DNA of 64,000 nt from Alicycliphilus sp. UBA6560 (GTDB taxonomy: Bacteria > Pseudomonadota > Gammaproteobacteria > Burkholderiales > Burkholderiaceae_C). Shown piece by piece: positions 40,802-49,714 of the stretch; positions within the stretch are counted from its first letter, which is position 1; each line of letters begins with the position of its first letter. The position numbers were made by a program, and so were the translations under genes. Under the pieces are notes generated by a model that worked only from the letters and a program-made list of their open reading frames with translations, was not told the DNA's origin and did not search any database. The DNA is taken from the NCBI GenBank assembly GCA_002434305.1, contig DJJU01000012.1:234420-298419 (forward strand), given 5' to 3'.

Positions 40802-41983
40802 ATGGACCTCGCATTCACCCCTGAAGAACAGGCCTTCCGCGCAGAGGTGCGCGAGTGGGTCCGCAGCCACCTACCCCCGGAGCTCGCGCACAAGGTGCAC
40901 AACGCCCTGCGCCTGACGCGCGAAGACATGCAGGGCTGGGCCAAGATTTTGGGCAAGAAGGGCTGGCTTGGCTACGCATGGCCCAAGCAGTTCGGCGGCC
41001 CGGGCTGGAACGCGGTGCAAAAGCACCTGTTCGAAGAAGAATGCGCCCTGGCCGGCGCGCCGCGCATCATCCCCTTCGGGCCCGTGATGGTGGCGCCAGT
41101 GATCATGGCCTTCGGCTCGCCCGAGCAGCAAAAGCGCTTCCTGCCCGGCATCGCCAGCGGCGAAGTCTGGTGGAGCCAGGGCTACAGCGAGCCCGGCGCA
41201 GGATCGGACCTGGCCAGCCTGAAGACCCGCGCCGAGCGCGTGGGCGACAAGTACATCGTCAACGGCCAGAAGACCTGGACCACGCTGGGCCAGTACGGCG
41301 ACTGGATGTTCAACCTGGTGCGCACCAGCACCGAGGGCAAGCCGCAGACGGGCATCTCCTTCCTGCTGCTGGACATGAAGTCGCCCGGCGTCACCGTGCG
41401 GCCCATCAAGCTGCTGGACGGCGAGTGCGAGGTCAACGAGGTGTTCTTCGACAACGTCGAAGTGCCCGCCGACCAGCTCATCGGCGAGGAGAACAAGGGC
41501 TGGACGTATGCCAAGCACCTGCTCAGCCACGAGCGCACCAACATCGCCGACGTGAACCGCAGCAAGCGCGAGCTGGAGCGCCTCAAGCGCATCGCCAAAG
41601 CCGAAGGCGTGTGGGACGACCTGCGCTTTCGCGACCAGATCGCGCTGCTGGAAGTGGACATCGTGGCGCTGGAGATGCTGGTGCTGCGCGTGCTCTCGGC
41701 CGAGAAGAGCGGCAAGAACTCGCTGGACATCGCCGGCCTGCTCAAGATCAAGGGCAGCGAGATCCAGCAGCGCTACTCCGAGCTGATGATGCTGGCCGCC
41801 GGACCGTTCAGCCTGCCCTTCATCGAAGAGGCCATGGAGGCCGGCTGGCAGGGCGACTTCCCCGGCGGGGCCGTGGCCAACGCGCCGCTGGCGTCCAGCT
41901 ACTTCAACCTGCGCAAGACAACCATCTACGGCGGCAGCAACGAAGTGCAGCGCAACATCGTCGCCCAAACCGTGCTGGGCTAA
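40802..41983 (+). CDS. Acyl-CoA dehydrogenase, large subunit (PimC-like)
   Basis: 393-residue FAD-dependent dehydrogenase. N-terminal helical domain starting MDLAFTPEEQAFRAEVREWV; flavin/substrate region WWSQGYSEPGAGSDLASLKT and YIVNGQKTWTT; C-terminal ERTNIADVNRSKRELERLKR and YGGSNEVQRNIVAQTVLG. The signature and the partner downstream (13 nt) resemble two-gene heteromeric dehydrogenases such as pimeloyl-CoA dehydrogenase PimC/PimD; substrate unproven. SD TAGGAGA 7 nt upstream. Confidence 0.88.
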   Translation: MDLAFTPEEQAFRAEVREWVRSHLPPELAHKVHNALRLTREDMQGWAKILGKKGWLGYAWPKQFGGPGWNAVQKHLFEEECALAGAPRIIPFGPVMVAPVIMAFGSPEQQKRFLPGIASGEVWWSQGYSEPGAGSDLASLKTRAERVGDKYIVNGQKTWTTLGQYGDWMFNLVRTSTEGKPQTGISFLLLDMKSPGVTVRPIKLLDGECEVNEVFFDNVEVPADQLIGEENKGWTYAKHLLSHERTNIADVNRSKRELERLKRIAKAEGVWDDLRFRDQIALLEVDIVALEMLVLRVLSAEKSGKNSLDIAGLLKIKGSEIQQRYSELMMLAAGPFSLPFIEEAMEAGWQGDFPGGAVANAPLASSYFNLRKTTIYGGSNEVQRNIVAQTVLG

Positions 41984-41996
41984 GGAGGCAAAGAAC

Positions 41997-43112
41997 ATGG
42001 ACTTCGACTTTTCCGACGACCAGCAGCAGCTGCGCGACGCCGTTCGCCGCTGGGTGGACAAGGGCTACACCTTCGAGCGCCGCCGCGCCATTGCCAAAGC
42101 CGGCGGCTTCGACCGCGCCGCCTACGGCGAGTTGGCCGAGCTGGGCCTCACCGCCCTGACCGTGCCCGAGGCCCATGGCGGCCTGGGCCAGGGCCCCGTG
42201 GACGCCATGGTGGCGCTGGAGGAGCTGGGCCGCGGCATCGTCATGGAGCCGCTTGCCCAGGCCTTCATCGCCACCCGCGTGCTGGCCGACCACGCCCCCG
42301 AGGCCCTGCAAAGCGAGTGGCTGCCACGCATCGCCAGCGGCGAGGCCCTGGTGGTGCTGGCCCACCAGGAGCGCAAGGCCCGCTACCGCCTGGACGCGTG
42401 CGAGGCGAAAGCGGCGCAAACCCAATCCGGGCATGCGGTGACAGCTACGAAAAGCATAGTACTCGCCGGTGACCAGGCGGACGCCTTCATCGTCCCAGCC
42501 CAGCTGGAGGGGCGCATCGCCCTGTTCCTGGTCGAGCGCGACGCCGCCGGCGTGGCCGCCGCCGGTTACGCCACCCAGGACGGCAGCCGCGCCGCCGAGG
42601 TGACCCTCAAGGACACGCCCGCCACCCTCATCACCACCGACGGCCTGGCCGCGCTGGAGCTGGCCGCCGACGTCGGCATCGCCAGCACCTGCGCCTACGC
42701 CGTGGGGGCCATGGAGCGCACGCTGCAGCTGACGGCCGAATACCTGAACCAGCGCAAGCAGTTCGGCGTGCCGATCGCCAGCTTCCAGGCCCTGCGCCAC
42801 CGCGCGGCCGACATGAAGATGCAGCTGGAACTGGCCCGCTCCATGAGCTACTACGCCAGCCTGAAACTGGGCGAGGCCCCCGACGAGCGCCGCCGCGCCC
42901 TGTCGCGCGCCAAGGTGCAACTGGGCCAGTCGATGCGCTTCGTGGGGCAGCAGTCGGTGCAGCTGCACGGCGGCATCGGCGTGACGGACGAGTACGCCGG
43001 CAGCCACTACTTCAAGGCGCTGACGCAGCTGGAGATGTGCTGGGGGGATACGCTGCACCACCTGGGCGAGGTGTCGGGGAGGATGCAGGAGACGGCGGGA
43101 GTGTTTGCCTGA
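41997..43112 (+). CDS. Acyl-CoA dehydrogenase, small subunit (PimD-like)
   Basis: 371-residue partner subunit. Start MDFDFSDDQQQLRDAVRRWV, LGLTALTVPEAHGGLGQGPV, and the C-terminal flavin-binding RKQFGVPIASFQALRHRAAD and QLHGGIGVTDEYAGSHYFK. It is co-translated with the large subunit, with an SD (AAGGAGG) in the 13-nt gap. Residues about 140-156 (TQSGHAVTATKSIV region) are encoded by a repeat remnant. A strong bidirectional terminator follows. Confidence 0.88.
   Translation: MDFDFSDDQQQLRDAVRRWVDKGYTFERRRAIAKAGGFDRAAYGELAELGLTALTVPEAHGGLGQGPVDAMVALEELGRGIVMEPLAQAFIATRVLADHAPEALQSEWLPRIASGEALVVLAHQERKARYRLDACEAKAAQTQSGHAVTATKSIVLAGDQADAFIVPAQLEGRIALFLVERDAAGVAAAGYATQDGSRAAEVTLKDTPATLITTDGLAALELAADVGIASTCAYAVGAMERTLQLTAEYLNQRKQFGVPIASFQALRHRAADMKMQLELARSMSYYASLKLGEAPDERRRALSRAKVQLGQSMRFVGQQSVQLHGGIGVTDEYAGSHYFKALTQLEMCWGDTLHHLGEVSGRMQETAGVFA
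42414..42464 (-). repeat. Dispersed repeat remnant inside the small acyl-CoA dehydrogenase gene, copy 12
   Basis: GCGCAAACCCAATCCGGGCA followed by GACAGCTACGAAAAGCATAG resembles a shortened, diverged repeat, in frame with the gene. Confidence 0.45.
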
Positions 43113-43138
43113 AGGCGCAGACCTGTCCGGTAACAACC

Positions 43139-43175
43139 AAAAAGCCCCGTCGGCGTTGCGCCGACGGGGCTTTTT
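43139..43175. terminator. Bidirectional rho-independent terminator
   Basis: Perfect stem GCCCCGTCGGC (43144-43154) with GCCGACGGGGC (43160-43170), loop GTTGC, flanked by AAAAA and TTTTT. It serves the acyl-CoA dehydrogenase operon and the convergent DUF3617 gene. Confidence 0.95.
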
Positions 43176-43205
43176 CAAGGGACGATGAAGGCTTGCGGTC
43201 ACGCT

Positions 43206-43832
43206 TCAATGCGCGTGCCCGTCGCTTTCATGTTGGTGCGTCTGGGCACGCTGGCGGTCGTCCACCACGTTCACCGTGACGCCATTGGGCAGCACCATGT
43301 CTCCGGGGCGCTGCCCCGGTTGGCAGGCGCCCAGCCAACGCCCTTCGAACAGCATACGGCCGGTGTTGTGGAGCGGGGTCTGGGAGTACTGGACGCTGAA
43401 CGCCCCGCTGTAGGCCGACTGCAGGTCTCCGCGCAGTTCCACCTGCGCCTCCACCCGGTTGTCGTGCACGTAGCACACGGTGGCGATGTCGTATCCCGCC
43501 ACCGCCTTGCCCGACCGGAGGGGGGTCACCTGGGTCTTGTGGCAGTCTTCCTGGGCCGGCACCACGGCCAGCAGCATGACTGCCTCGGCATCGGCGCTGG
43601 TGCACATCTGCACTGTCTGGGGCCGCCGGGGCGCCTGGCCCGAGCGGCGCAGCATCAAATCAGCGGGGCGCACCGTCACCTCCCACAGGCCGCTCTTGCG
43701 CGCGGGCAAGGGGAAGGATTTCTGGGCCGGATGGCGCGGCGCGGCCGGGATCTCGCGCGCGAGGGGCTGGGCTCCGGGCCAAGCCAGACACAGGGCCAGC
43801 GCCCATGGGCCGTAGTGCCACCGTGCTTTCAT
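43206..43832 (-). CDS. DUF3617-family secreted protein
   Basis: 208 residues with a Sec signal peptide (HYGPWALALCLAWPGAQPLA). The mature part has SGLWEVTVRPADLMLR, MCTSADAEAVM, and CYVHDNRVEAQVELRGDLQS, the W.V/T...M.....C.. layout of DUF3617 periplasmic proteins. Function unknown. The C-terminus is His-rich (THQHESDGHAH), which could bind metal. It is downstream of the IPTL-CTERM gene but separated by its terminator and a dispersed repeat, so it is probably transcribed alone. Confidence 0.75.
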   Translation of the reverse strand: MKARWHYGPWALALCLAWPGAQPLAREIPAAPRHPAQKSFPLPARKSGLWEVTVRPADLMLRRSGQAPRRPQTVQMCTSADAEAVMLLAVVPAQEDCHKTQVTPLRSGKAVAGYDIATVCYVHDNRVEAQVELRGDLQSAYSGAFSVQYSQTPLHNTGRMLFEGRWLGACQPGQRPGDMVLPNGVTVNVVDDRQRAQTHQHESDGHAH

Positions 43833-43837
43833 GATGC

Positions 43838-43897
43838 TCCAAAAATAATAGCTGCCCGCGCTTGCTGTACAAGCCCTAGAGGCAATTTTAATAAAAA
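43838..43897 (+). repeat. Dispersed repeat, copy 13
   Basis: AAATAATAGCTGCCCGCGCT followed by TGCTGTACAAGCCCTAGAGG and CAATTTTAAT. It lies between the DUF3617 start codon and the IPTL-CTERM gene's terminator. Confidence 0.8.
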
Positions 43898-43924
43898 AGC
43901 CAGCGGCGTTGCTGCACCGCTGGC
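43893..43924 (-). terminator. Rho-independent terminator of the IPTL-CTERM gene
   Basis: GCCAGCGG (43899-43906) with CCGCTGGC (43917-43924); on the minus strand followed by TTTTTT. It lies 45 nt after the stop codon. Confidence 0.88.
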
Positions 43925-43969
43925 TCGTGGTTCGTGTGCCGCAGGCGGTGGCCCGCGGCGCGGCCCGGA

Positions 43970-46705
43970 TCAGCGCATGCGGCGGCGGTGCATGCCCACC
44001 ATGAACAGCCCCATCAGGGCCGACAGGAGGGCCAGGCCCCACTGGCTCAGCGTCGGGATGCTGGCCGGCGCCACGGGCGCGGGCGGCAGTGCGGCAAAGC
44101 TGAAGACCACGGCACAGTTCGCCGTCACGTTCGGCACGGTGTAGGTCGTGCCGGCCGCATCGAAGCTGCCGGCCGGGCAGGTGCTGGCGGGGTCCACGGT
44201 GCCGGGACGGCTGAGCGTGAAGACCGCCGTACCGCCACCCGTCACCGACTGCGTGCTGCCCATGGTGATCGTGCCGGGGCCCGCCGACGTGGGGCTCACG
44301 CTGGCAGTCACCGTGTAGGCAGCGGCGAAGCTGAAGTCGACGTTGCAGTCGGCGGCGACCGCGGCCACCGTGTACTCGGTCCTGTCGGCGTTCCAGGTGC
44401 CTGCCGGGCAGGAGCCCGTGACGGGGCCCGGCGCGTAGCCGGAATTGGCCACCAGCTTCCACGTCGCCGATCCGCCCGGCTGCACGGTCTTGGCGCCGCC
44501 GATGACCGACCCGTTGGAAGGTGCATTGGGCGTTGCGGTGACCACGCCCGCGGCGTTGGTGAAGGTGATGTCCACCGTGCAGCTGGCGTTCACGGCACCG
44601 GTCGTGTAGGTGTTGCCCACGTAGCTGCCGGCAGGGCAACTGCCGCCGAAGACCGGGGCGTAGCCACTGCTGGGCACGACCGTGATCGCGGTGGTGGCGC
44701 CGGGGGCCACGGGCACCGTCGTGCCGGTGCCCGGCGTCGCCGTGCCGCCGGCGCCCACGGTGATGCCGACGTCCACGGGCGTGGAGAACGTGGCGGTCAC
44801 GCTGCGCGCCTGGGTCATGGTCACCAGGCAGGGCTGGGCCGTGCCGGAGCAGACGCCGCCCGTCCAGCCGGAGAAGATCGACCCGGACGGGGCGTTCGCG
44901 TACAGCGCCACCTGGGAGCCCTGCGGGAACTGCTTGGAATCGGCGCAGGACGCGCCCGTCTTGTCGCACACGATGCCGGGCAGCACGGAAGTCACCTTGC
45001 CTTGGCCGCTGCCCGTGGCGCTGACGTTCAGGGTTTGCAGCGCGGCGCCGGCGCTCAGCGTCTGCGCGCCCGTGTTGTTGCTGGCGTCGGGGTCGACCGT
45101 GGTGTTGTCGGTGGACGGCAGGGCCAGGCTCACCGGGTAGGTGATCAGCCGGGCCCCGCTGGCGCACGCGTCCACGGTGGCGTTGACCGTGTAGACCAGC
45201 TTGTCGCCCGCCGCCCACGCGGTGGTCGTCGTCGCGCTGATGGACCCCGTGCCGCTGGCGGCGGGACAGGCCAGGGTGGAGCCGGTCGCGGAACAGGTCC
45301 AGCTGCCGGGCGTCAGCCCCGCGGGTACCGTGTTGTCGATCACCACGCGTGCGGGCGCCTCATCGGGGCCGTTGTTCTCCAGCGTCACCGTGTACGCCGT
45401 CGGCGCGCCGCAGGACAGCGACGAGGCCGCGTTGGTCACGGTGGCCTTCAGGTCGGCCAAGCGCAGGTTGGTCAGGTTGGTCTTGACCAGCGGGCCCAGC
45501 AGCGGCTGCGAGCTGGCCGACTGGATGTAGTAGTTGCCATGGTTGAGCGTTGGCCCCCGGGCGTCGCTCGGCACGATCCACTTCAGTTGCAGGTCGCCCA
45601 CGCTCCCGGGGTTGAGGGTGCCTACCTCACAGGTCACGATGTCGATGGAACCCAGCGATTTGTCGGCGTGCGGCCCGGGCTGCTCGGCAACCGTGCAACC
45701 GTTGGGCAGCGCGGACTTATCCACCCTCAGATTCTGCTGAGGGGTGGTCTGTGTGCCGCCGCTGCTGCGCACGTCCTGGTCCTGCGGCGAGCGGATGATG
45801 ACCTGGGAGCCAGGCATGGGCGCATCGCCGCCGTTGCTGTAGTGGTAGTTGTAGGTGACGGTCCGCTGGGTTACCGGGCTAGCATCCGAGGGAACCGCGT
45901 ACTGCGGGCCCGTGGCCGACACGAAAGGCCCCGGCAGCGTGGTCAGGCCCTGGCCCGAGTCGGCGTAGACCAGCGCGCCATGGCCTCCCTGGCCGCAACC
46001 GCCGCTGACGATGATGACTTCCACATCGTCGCCAATGTCCAGCACCCCTTGGCCCGGGGCGATGTCGATGGCCTGCCAGCTGGTGAACTGGTAGCTGCCA
46101 ACGGATTGCCATGCCACGCCGGTCTGGTTGGCAAAGTTGAAGGTATGGAAGAGCTGGGTTCCTTTCGTGCGGTTCTTGACCTCCACGAAGAAGTAGGGCT
46201 GCTGGTCCGCGGGGTGGTTGGGCGCCTCCAACACGGGGGCGACGGCGAAACGCACGTGCACCTTGCCGTCGGCAGGGTCCACGTCCCCCACCTTCATGGT
46301 GGCAGTCTGCCGAATGGAGGCGCCGCGGTAGTTGCTGACCCCATCACCGACCCGGGCGCTCTTGTCGCCGAACAGCGGCGTCTTCAGCACTCCATTGGTA
46401 TTGGATGCCGAGGTCGTGCCAACCACCGTCGATACGCTGGGGGACAAAGCGGTCCATGGAGTCGTCCCCAGGTCTTCGAACTTGGTGGGCGGAAATGCGG
46501 GAATGTGGGTCGCCACCTCTAAAGCATCGACCGTCCAGCCCGCGAAGTCCGATTCGAAGCTGCCGTTCTGGAATTCGGCGTGGGCCAGGGGGGCGGCCAG
46601 CAGCGTGGCGGCCAGGCCTGCCCCGGCCGCGCTGCGCAGTCCCCGGGGCTGCAGCCACCTGCGGCCCGCGGCCTGCAGGCGCTGCAGTGCGCTCAAGATG
46701 TTCAT
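43970..46705 (-). CDS. IPTL-CTERM surface protein with DUF11 and Cys-paired repeats
   Basis: 911 residues. Signal peptide ending LLAAPLAHA before EFQNGSFESDFAGWTVD, an N-terminal lectin-like or DUF642-like module; a DUF11/CARDB-like module (LADLKATVTN...LENNGPDEAPARVVIDNTVP); an InlB-B-like repeat (GSIFSGWTGGVCSGTAQPC, RSVTATF); then three repeats each with CPAG and a second Cys (GSCPAGSYVGN, GSCPAGTWNAD, STCPAGSFDAA). The C-terminus (about 882-911) is SIPTLSQWGLALLSALMGLF followed by VGMHRRRMR: the IPTL-CTERM sorting signal (motif, helix, basic tail) processed by an exosortase-type system. Probably a surface or matrix adhesin. A TCS pair lies upstream. Confidence 0.88.
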   Translation of the reverse strand: MNILSALQRLQAAGRRWLQPRGLRSAAGAGLAATLLAAPLAHAEFQNGSFESDFAGWTVDALEVATHIPAFPPTKFEDLGTTPWTALSPSVSTVVGTTSASNTNGVLKTPLFGDKSARVGDGVSNYRGASIRQTATMKVGDVDPADGKVHVRFAVAPVLEAPNHPADQQPYFFVEVKNRTKGTQLFHTFNFANQTGVAWQSVGSYQFTSWQAIDIAPGQGVLDIGDDVEVIIVSGGCGQGGHGALVYADSGQGLTTLPGPFVSATGPQYAVPSDASPVTQRTVTYNYHYSNGGDAPMPGSQVIIRSPQDQDVRSSGGTQTTPQQNLRVDKSALPNGCTVAEQPGPHADKSLGSIDIVTCEVGTLNPGSVGDLQLKWIVPSDARGPTLNHGNYYIQSASSQPLLGPLVKTNLTNLRLADLKATVTNAASSLSCGAPTAYTVTLENNGPDEAPARVVIDNTVPAGLTPGSWTCSATGSTLACPAASGTGSISATTTTAWAAGDKLVYTVNATVDACASGARLITYPVSLALPSTDNTTVDPDASNNTGAQTLSAGAALQTLNVSATGSGQGKVTSVLPGIVCDKTGASCADSKQFPQGSQVALYANAPSGSIFSGWTGGVCSGTAQPCLVTMTQARSVTATFSTPVDVGITVGAGGTATPGTGTTVPVAPGATTAITVVPSSGYAPVFGGSCPAGSYVGNTYTTGAVNASCTVDITFTNAAGVVTATPNAPSNGSVIGGAKTVQPGGSATWKLVANSGYAPGPVTGSCPAGTWNADRTEYTVAAVAADCNVDFSFAAAYTVTASVSPTSAGPGTITMGSTQSVTGGGTAVFTLSRPGTVDPASTCPAGSFDAAGTTYTVPNVTANCAVVFSFAALPPAPVAPASIPTLSQWGLALLSALMGLFMVGMHRRRMR

Positions 46706-46796
46706 GAATACTCCTGTATGTCTCTGCGAACGAAATAACAACGATGGACGGGCTTTGGTGCCCACAGGGCGGCCCGAGGGTGGAACACGGACCCGT

Positions 46797-47492
46797 TCAG
46801 GGGATGAAAACCAGGCCTTTGCCGAACACGGCGCGCACTGGCAACGCCATGCCCGTACCGTCCAATGTTTTGCGGCGCAGCCGGGTGAGCTGCGACTCGA
46901 TGCGGTGAAAACCGTCCTCCACGTCCCCCGCCCCCAGGACCTGCACCAGGTGCTGCTTGGTGACCAGGCCGCCCTGGGCGGCAATCAGCAGCCCCAACAG
47001 GTCCAGTTCGCGTGTGGTGAGTTCGACAGAACGCTGGTTCGGGGCCACGAGCCGGGCGCTACCGGCATCCAGCCGCCAGCGTGCCAGCGCGCCGCTGTCC
47101 GTATCCCGGGGAGAGGTCCGGCGCAGCTGTGAGCGGATGCCGGCCACCAGTTCGTGCAGGTCGGTGGGCTTGACGAAGTACTGCAGTGCGCCCGCATCCA
47201 GGCCGGCAATGCGGCTTTCCAGGTCACCCCGTGCCGTCAACACCACTACAGGAATGTTCTGGGCCGTCAGCCGCCTGACCAGGCTCAGGCCATCCTCGCC
47301 GGGCAGGCCCAGGTCCACGACGACCAGGTCAGCACGCTCGCGCAACAGGCGCACGTAGAAGTCCTCCGCCGACTCGGCGGCCCAGCAGTTCAGTCCGGCC
47401 TTGTTCAGGAAGCGGCAGACGTTCGTGCGGATATCCTCATCGTCCTCAACGACCGCGACCGTTTGTCCAACTTCGGGAACAGAGATATGCAT
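46797..47492 (-). CDS. OmpR-type response regulator
   Basis: 231 residues. Receiver with acidic pocket EDDED, phospho-acceptor Asp60 (DLVVVDLGLPGEDG), VVVLTARGD and Lys in FVKPTDLHELV; winged-helix effector with SVELTTRELDLLGLLIAAQG and VFGKGLVFIP. It is encoded back-to-back with the sensor kinase (51-nt gap) and 91 nt upstream of the IPTL-CTERM gene in the same direction, so that gene is a plausible target, possibly even co-transcribed. Confidence 0.93.
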   Translation of the reverse strand: MHISVPEVGQTVAVVEDDEDIRTNVCRFLNKAGLNCWAAESAEDFYVRLLRERADLVVVDLGLPGEDGLSLVRRLTAQNIPVVVLTARGDLESRIAGLDAGALQYFVKPTDLHELVAGIRSQLRRTSPRDTDSGALARWRLDAGSARLVAPNQRSVELTTRELDLLGLLIAAQGGLVTKQHLVQVLGAGDVEDGFHRIESQLTRLRRKTLDGTGMALPVRAVFGKGLVFIP

Positions 47493-47543
47493 AGGTTGAA
47501 ACTGTAGAGAAGTTGATTTTGATCACACTTGCTTACCAACGCC

Positions 47544-49568
47544 ATGCACAAAAACTCACAAAAACACACATTTTGGCGGCTGGCGAGTTGGCTCTTGCTC
47601 CTGGTAGGGATAGCTGTTCTTCTGACTGGCCTCTCTGCACTGCTCTCCCCGCCCGCCACGGGACTTCGGTTGGGGACGGAGGTGCCTGTACAGGTGTTGG
47701 TGGACCGTGACAGACGATTCACGATTGATGAGGTGGCGGCGCTGCCCGATGCTGCGTTTACCCCTTTGGCGGGGCCGCTGAACGCCGGATATACAAAGGC
47801 GACCTATTGGCTCCGGGCAGATGTGTCCGCAGTTGCAGCCTCACCTGTCGGCTCTCTATGGCTCGAGATCACGCCCACCTACCTGGACCGGGTCACGCTG
47901 TACCAGCCTGAGCAATCAGGCTGGTCCCAGCACGTCAGTGGCGATGCCGTTCCCATGGCCAAGCGCATACCTGTGCGCCCGCTGGTATTTCCACTGCTGC
48001 CCGACCAGCCCGTATTCCTGCGGATCGAAACTACCAGCGCCATGCAGCTGTATGGCACCGTATGGCAGAGCACCAGCCTCCTGGCTCACTTGTCACGAGC
48101 GGAATGGGCTCTCGGTGCGTACCAGGGCATCAACCTGTCTATCGCCCTGCTGCTCATCTGCGCAGCCCTCGCGTTGCGGATGCGCCGTTTGGCTTCTATG
48201 GCCGTTCTCTCGGTCGTGTTTCTGGTGCATGGCGCCAGCGTACGCGGCTATCCACAGCTCTGGCTGCCGCAGGAGTGGAGCCTGATGGGCGACCTGATGG
48301 TCAAGATAGGCGCCTTCATCCTCCCCGCCGCTTTTGCCTGGCAAGGGCGCGAACTGCTGACTTATGGCACGCAGTGGCGCCGACTGGACAAGGCCCTCTT
48401 GCTGCTGGCCCTTGTCCCGCTGGCCGGCATCCTGAGCATCCCTCTGGATCTTTATGCACAGTCGATCTCATTGGCGCTGCTCTCGCCCTGGATCGCCAGT
48501 TGCCTGTGCGCCGTGGTGGTATGGAGCAATCTGCGGCGCCATGGGCCAAGCATGGTCAACGTGCTCATGGCGATTCCCTACACACTGCATTCCGTTGCGG
48601 GCGCGCACACCGCAGCGGCATTCGCTGGTCTGGTGCCGTCCAGCGTGGAGGCAGGTACGTTCTGGCAGCTCGAGGCTTTGCTGTTCAACCTTCTGACTGC
48701 CACAGCGGTGGGCGTCGCTTTGGCGCGGGAATTCCGTGATTCGATGAAGCAGCAAGTGCTCCTTGTGGACTCTCTGGCTCGCTCCGAGCATGTTCTCGAA
48801 GAGCGCGTGCGCCAGCGCACGGAGGAACTGCTCCATACGCAGAACGCCTTGCAGGCCGCACTGCACAGCGAGCGGGAGATGCGTCTGGACCAGCGGCAGT
48901 TCTTCAACATGGTGAACCACGAGTTCCGCACGCCATTGGCGGTGGTGGACAGTGCGGCGACCGAGCAGTTGGCCTTCCCTTCACCCGACCTTGAATCACA
49001 GATGGAGCGCGCCATGCAAATCAGGCGCGCTTGCAGGCGCCTGACAGCCCTGGTGGAGAACTGCCTGGTCAGCGACCGGCTGGACTTTGCCGGTTTCCGC
49101 CTGCGCGCAGAGCCAACGGCGTTACGCCCGCTCTTGCAGGAGGCCGGTCAGCTCGTCCACTGGTCCTCGCGGCACCACCTGCAGCTGACTGACGACGAAG
49201 CCCCGGCGGAGTGGACATGCGATCCGATGCTGGCCCGCATCGCCCTGTCCAACCTGGTGGACAACGCCGTCAAATATGCCCATGCCGGAGCCATCTTCAT
49301 CACGGCCCGCCTGAACGCCCGGGGGCAGTTGGAAGTATCGGTCGCCGACGAGGGGCCAGGACTGCACGAACAGGCGTTGCAACGCATCTTCGCGCAGTTC
49401 GAGCGCGGCCTGCATGCGGATCAGGCGCGCGGCTTCGGACTCGGGCTATGGGTGGCAAGGCGCATTGCCCAGCTGCATGGCGGCAACGTGGATGTGCAGT
49501 CCATCCACGGACAGTGCAGCTGTTTCACGCTCACGCTGGCGCCTTGCGCGCCTCACGCACACGCCTGA
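47544..49568 (+). CDS. Membrane histidine kinase with 7TM sensor (7TMR-DISM type)
   Basis: 674 residues. N-terminal helix (about 13-35), periplasmic domain (about 45-200) with AGYTKATYWLRADVSA and VTLYQPEQSGW typical of the 7TMR-DISMED2 sugar-binding-like domain, a seven-helix membrane unit (about 200-410), a short coiled coil (SLARSEHVLEERVRQRTEEL), HisKA with FFNMVNHEFRTPL (His459) and HATPase with LVDNAVKYAH and SVADEGPGLHEQ, GFGLGLWVARRIAQLHGG. ATG at 47544 preferred to a TTG five codons earlier. Cognate to the divergent regulator. Confidence 0.92.
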   Translation: MHKNSQKHTFWRLASWLLLLVGIAVLLTGLSALLSPPATGLRLGTEVPVQVLVDRDRRFTIDEVAALPDAAFTPLAGPLNAGYTKATYWLRADVSAVAASPVGSLWLEITPTYLDRVTLYQPEQSGWSQHVSGDAVPMAKRIPVRPLVFPLLPDQPVFLRIETTSAMQLYGTVWQSTSLLAHLSRAEWALGAYQGINLSIALLLICAALALRMRRLASMAVLSVVFLVHGASVRGYPQLWLPQEWSLMGDLMVKIGAFILPAAFAWQGRELLTYGTQWRRLDKALLLLALVPLAGILSIPLDLYAQSISLALLSPWIASCLCAVVVWSNLRRHGPSMVNVLMAIPYTLHSVAGAHTAAAFAGLVPSSVEAGTFWQLEALLFNLLTATAVGVALAREFRDSMKQQVLLVDSLARSEHVLEERVRQRTEELLHTQNALQAALHSEREMRLDQRQFFNMVNHEFRTPLAVVDSAATEQLAFPSPDLESQMERAMQIRRACRRLTALVENCLVSDRLDFAGFRLRAEPTALRPLLQEAGQLVHWSSRHHLQLTDDEAPAEWTCDPMLARIALSNLVDNAVKYAHAGAIFITARLNARGQLEVSVADEGPGLHEQALQRIFAQFERGLHADQARGFGLGLWVARRIAQLHGGNVDVQSIHGQCSCFTLTLAPCAPHAHA

Positions 49569-49714
49569 GTAGCAGGCGCCCCGAGCGCCGGCTCCGGCGC
49601 CGCGTCGCCAGGCCACTGGAGCAATCTTCGATAATGTCGGATTGGCCGCACGGCTGCCGCTGGTCCCTGGCGCCAGCGATTCGGGCCGCGCCCACCTTCT
49701 GTCCATTTCTCTTC

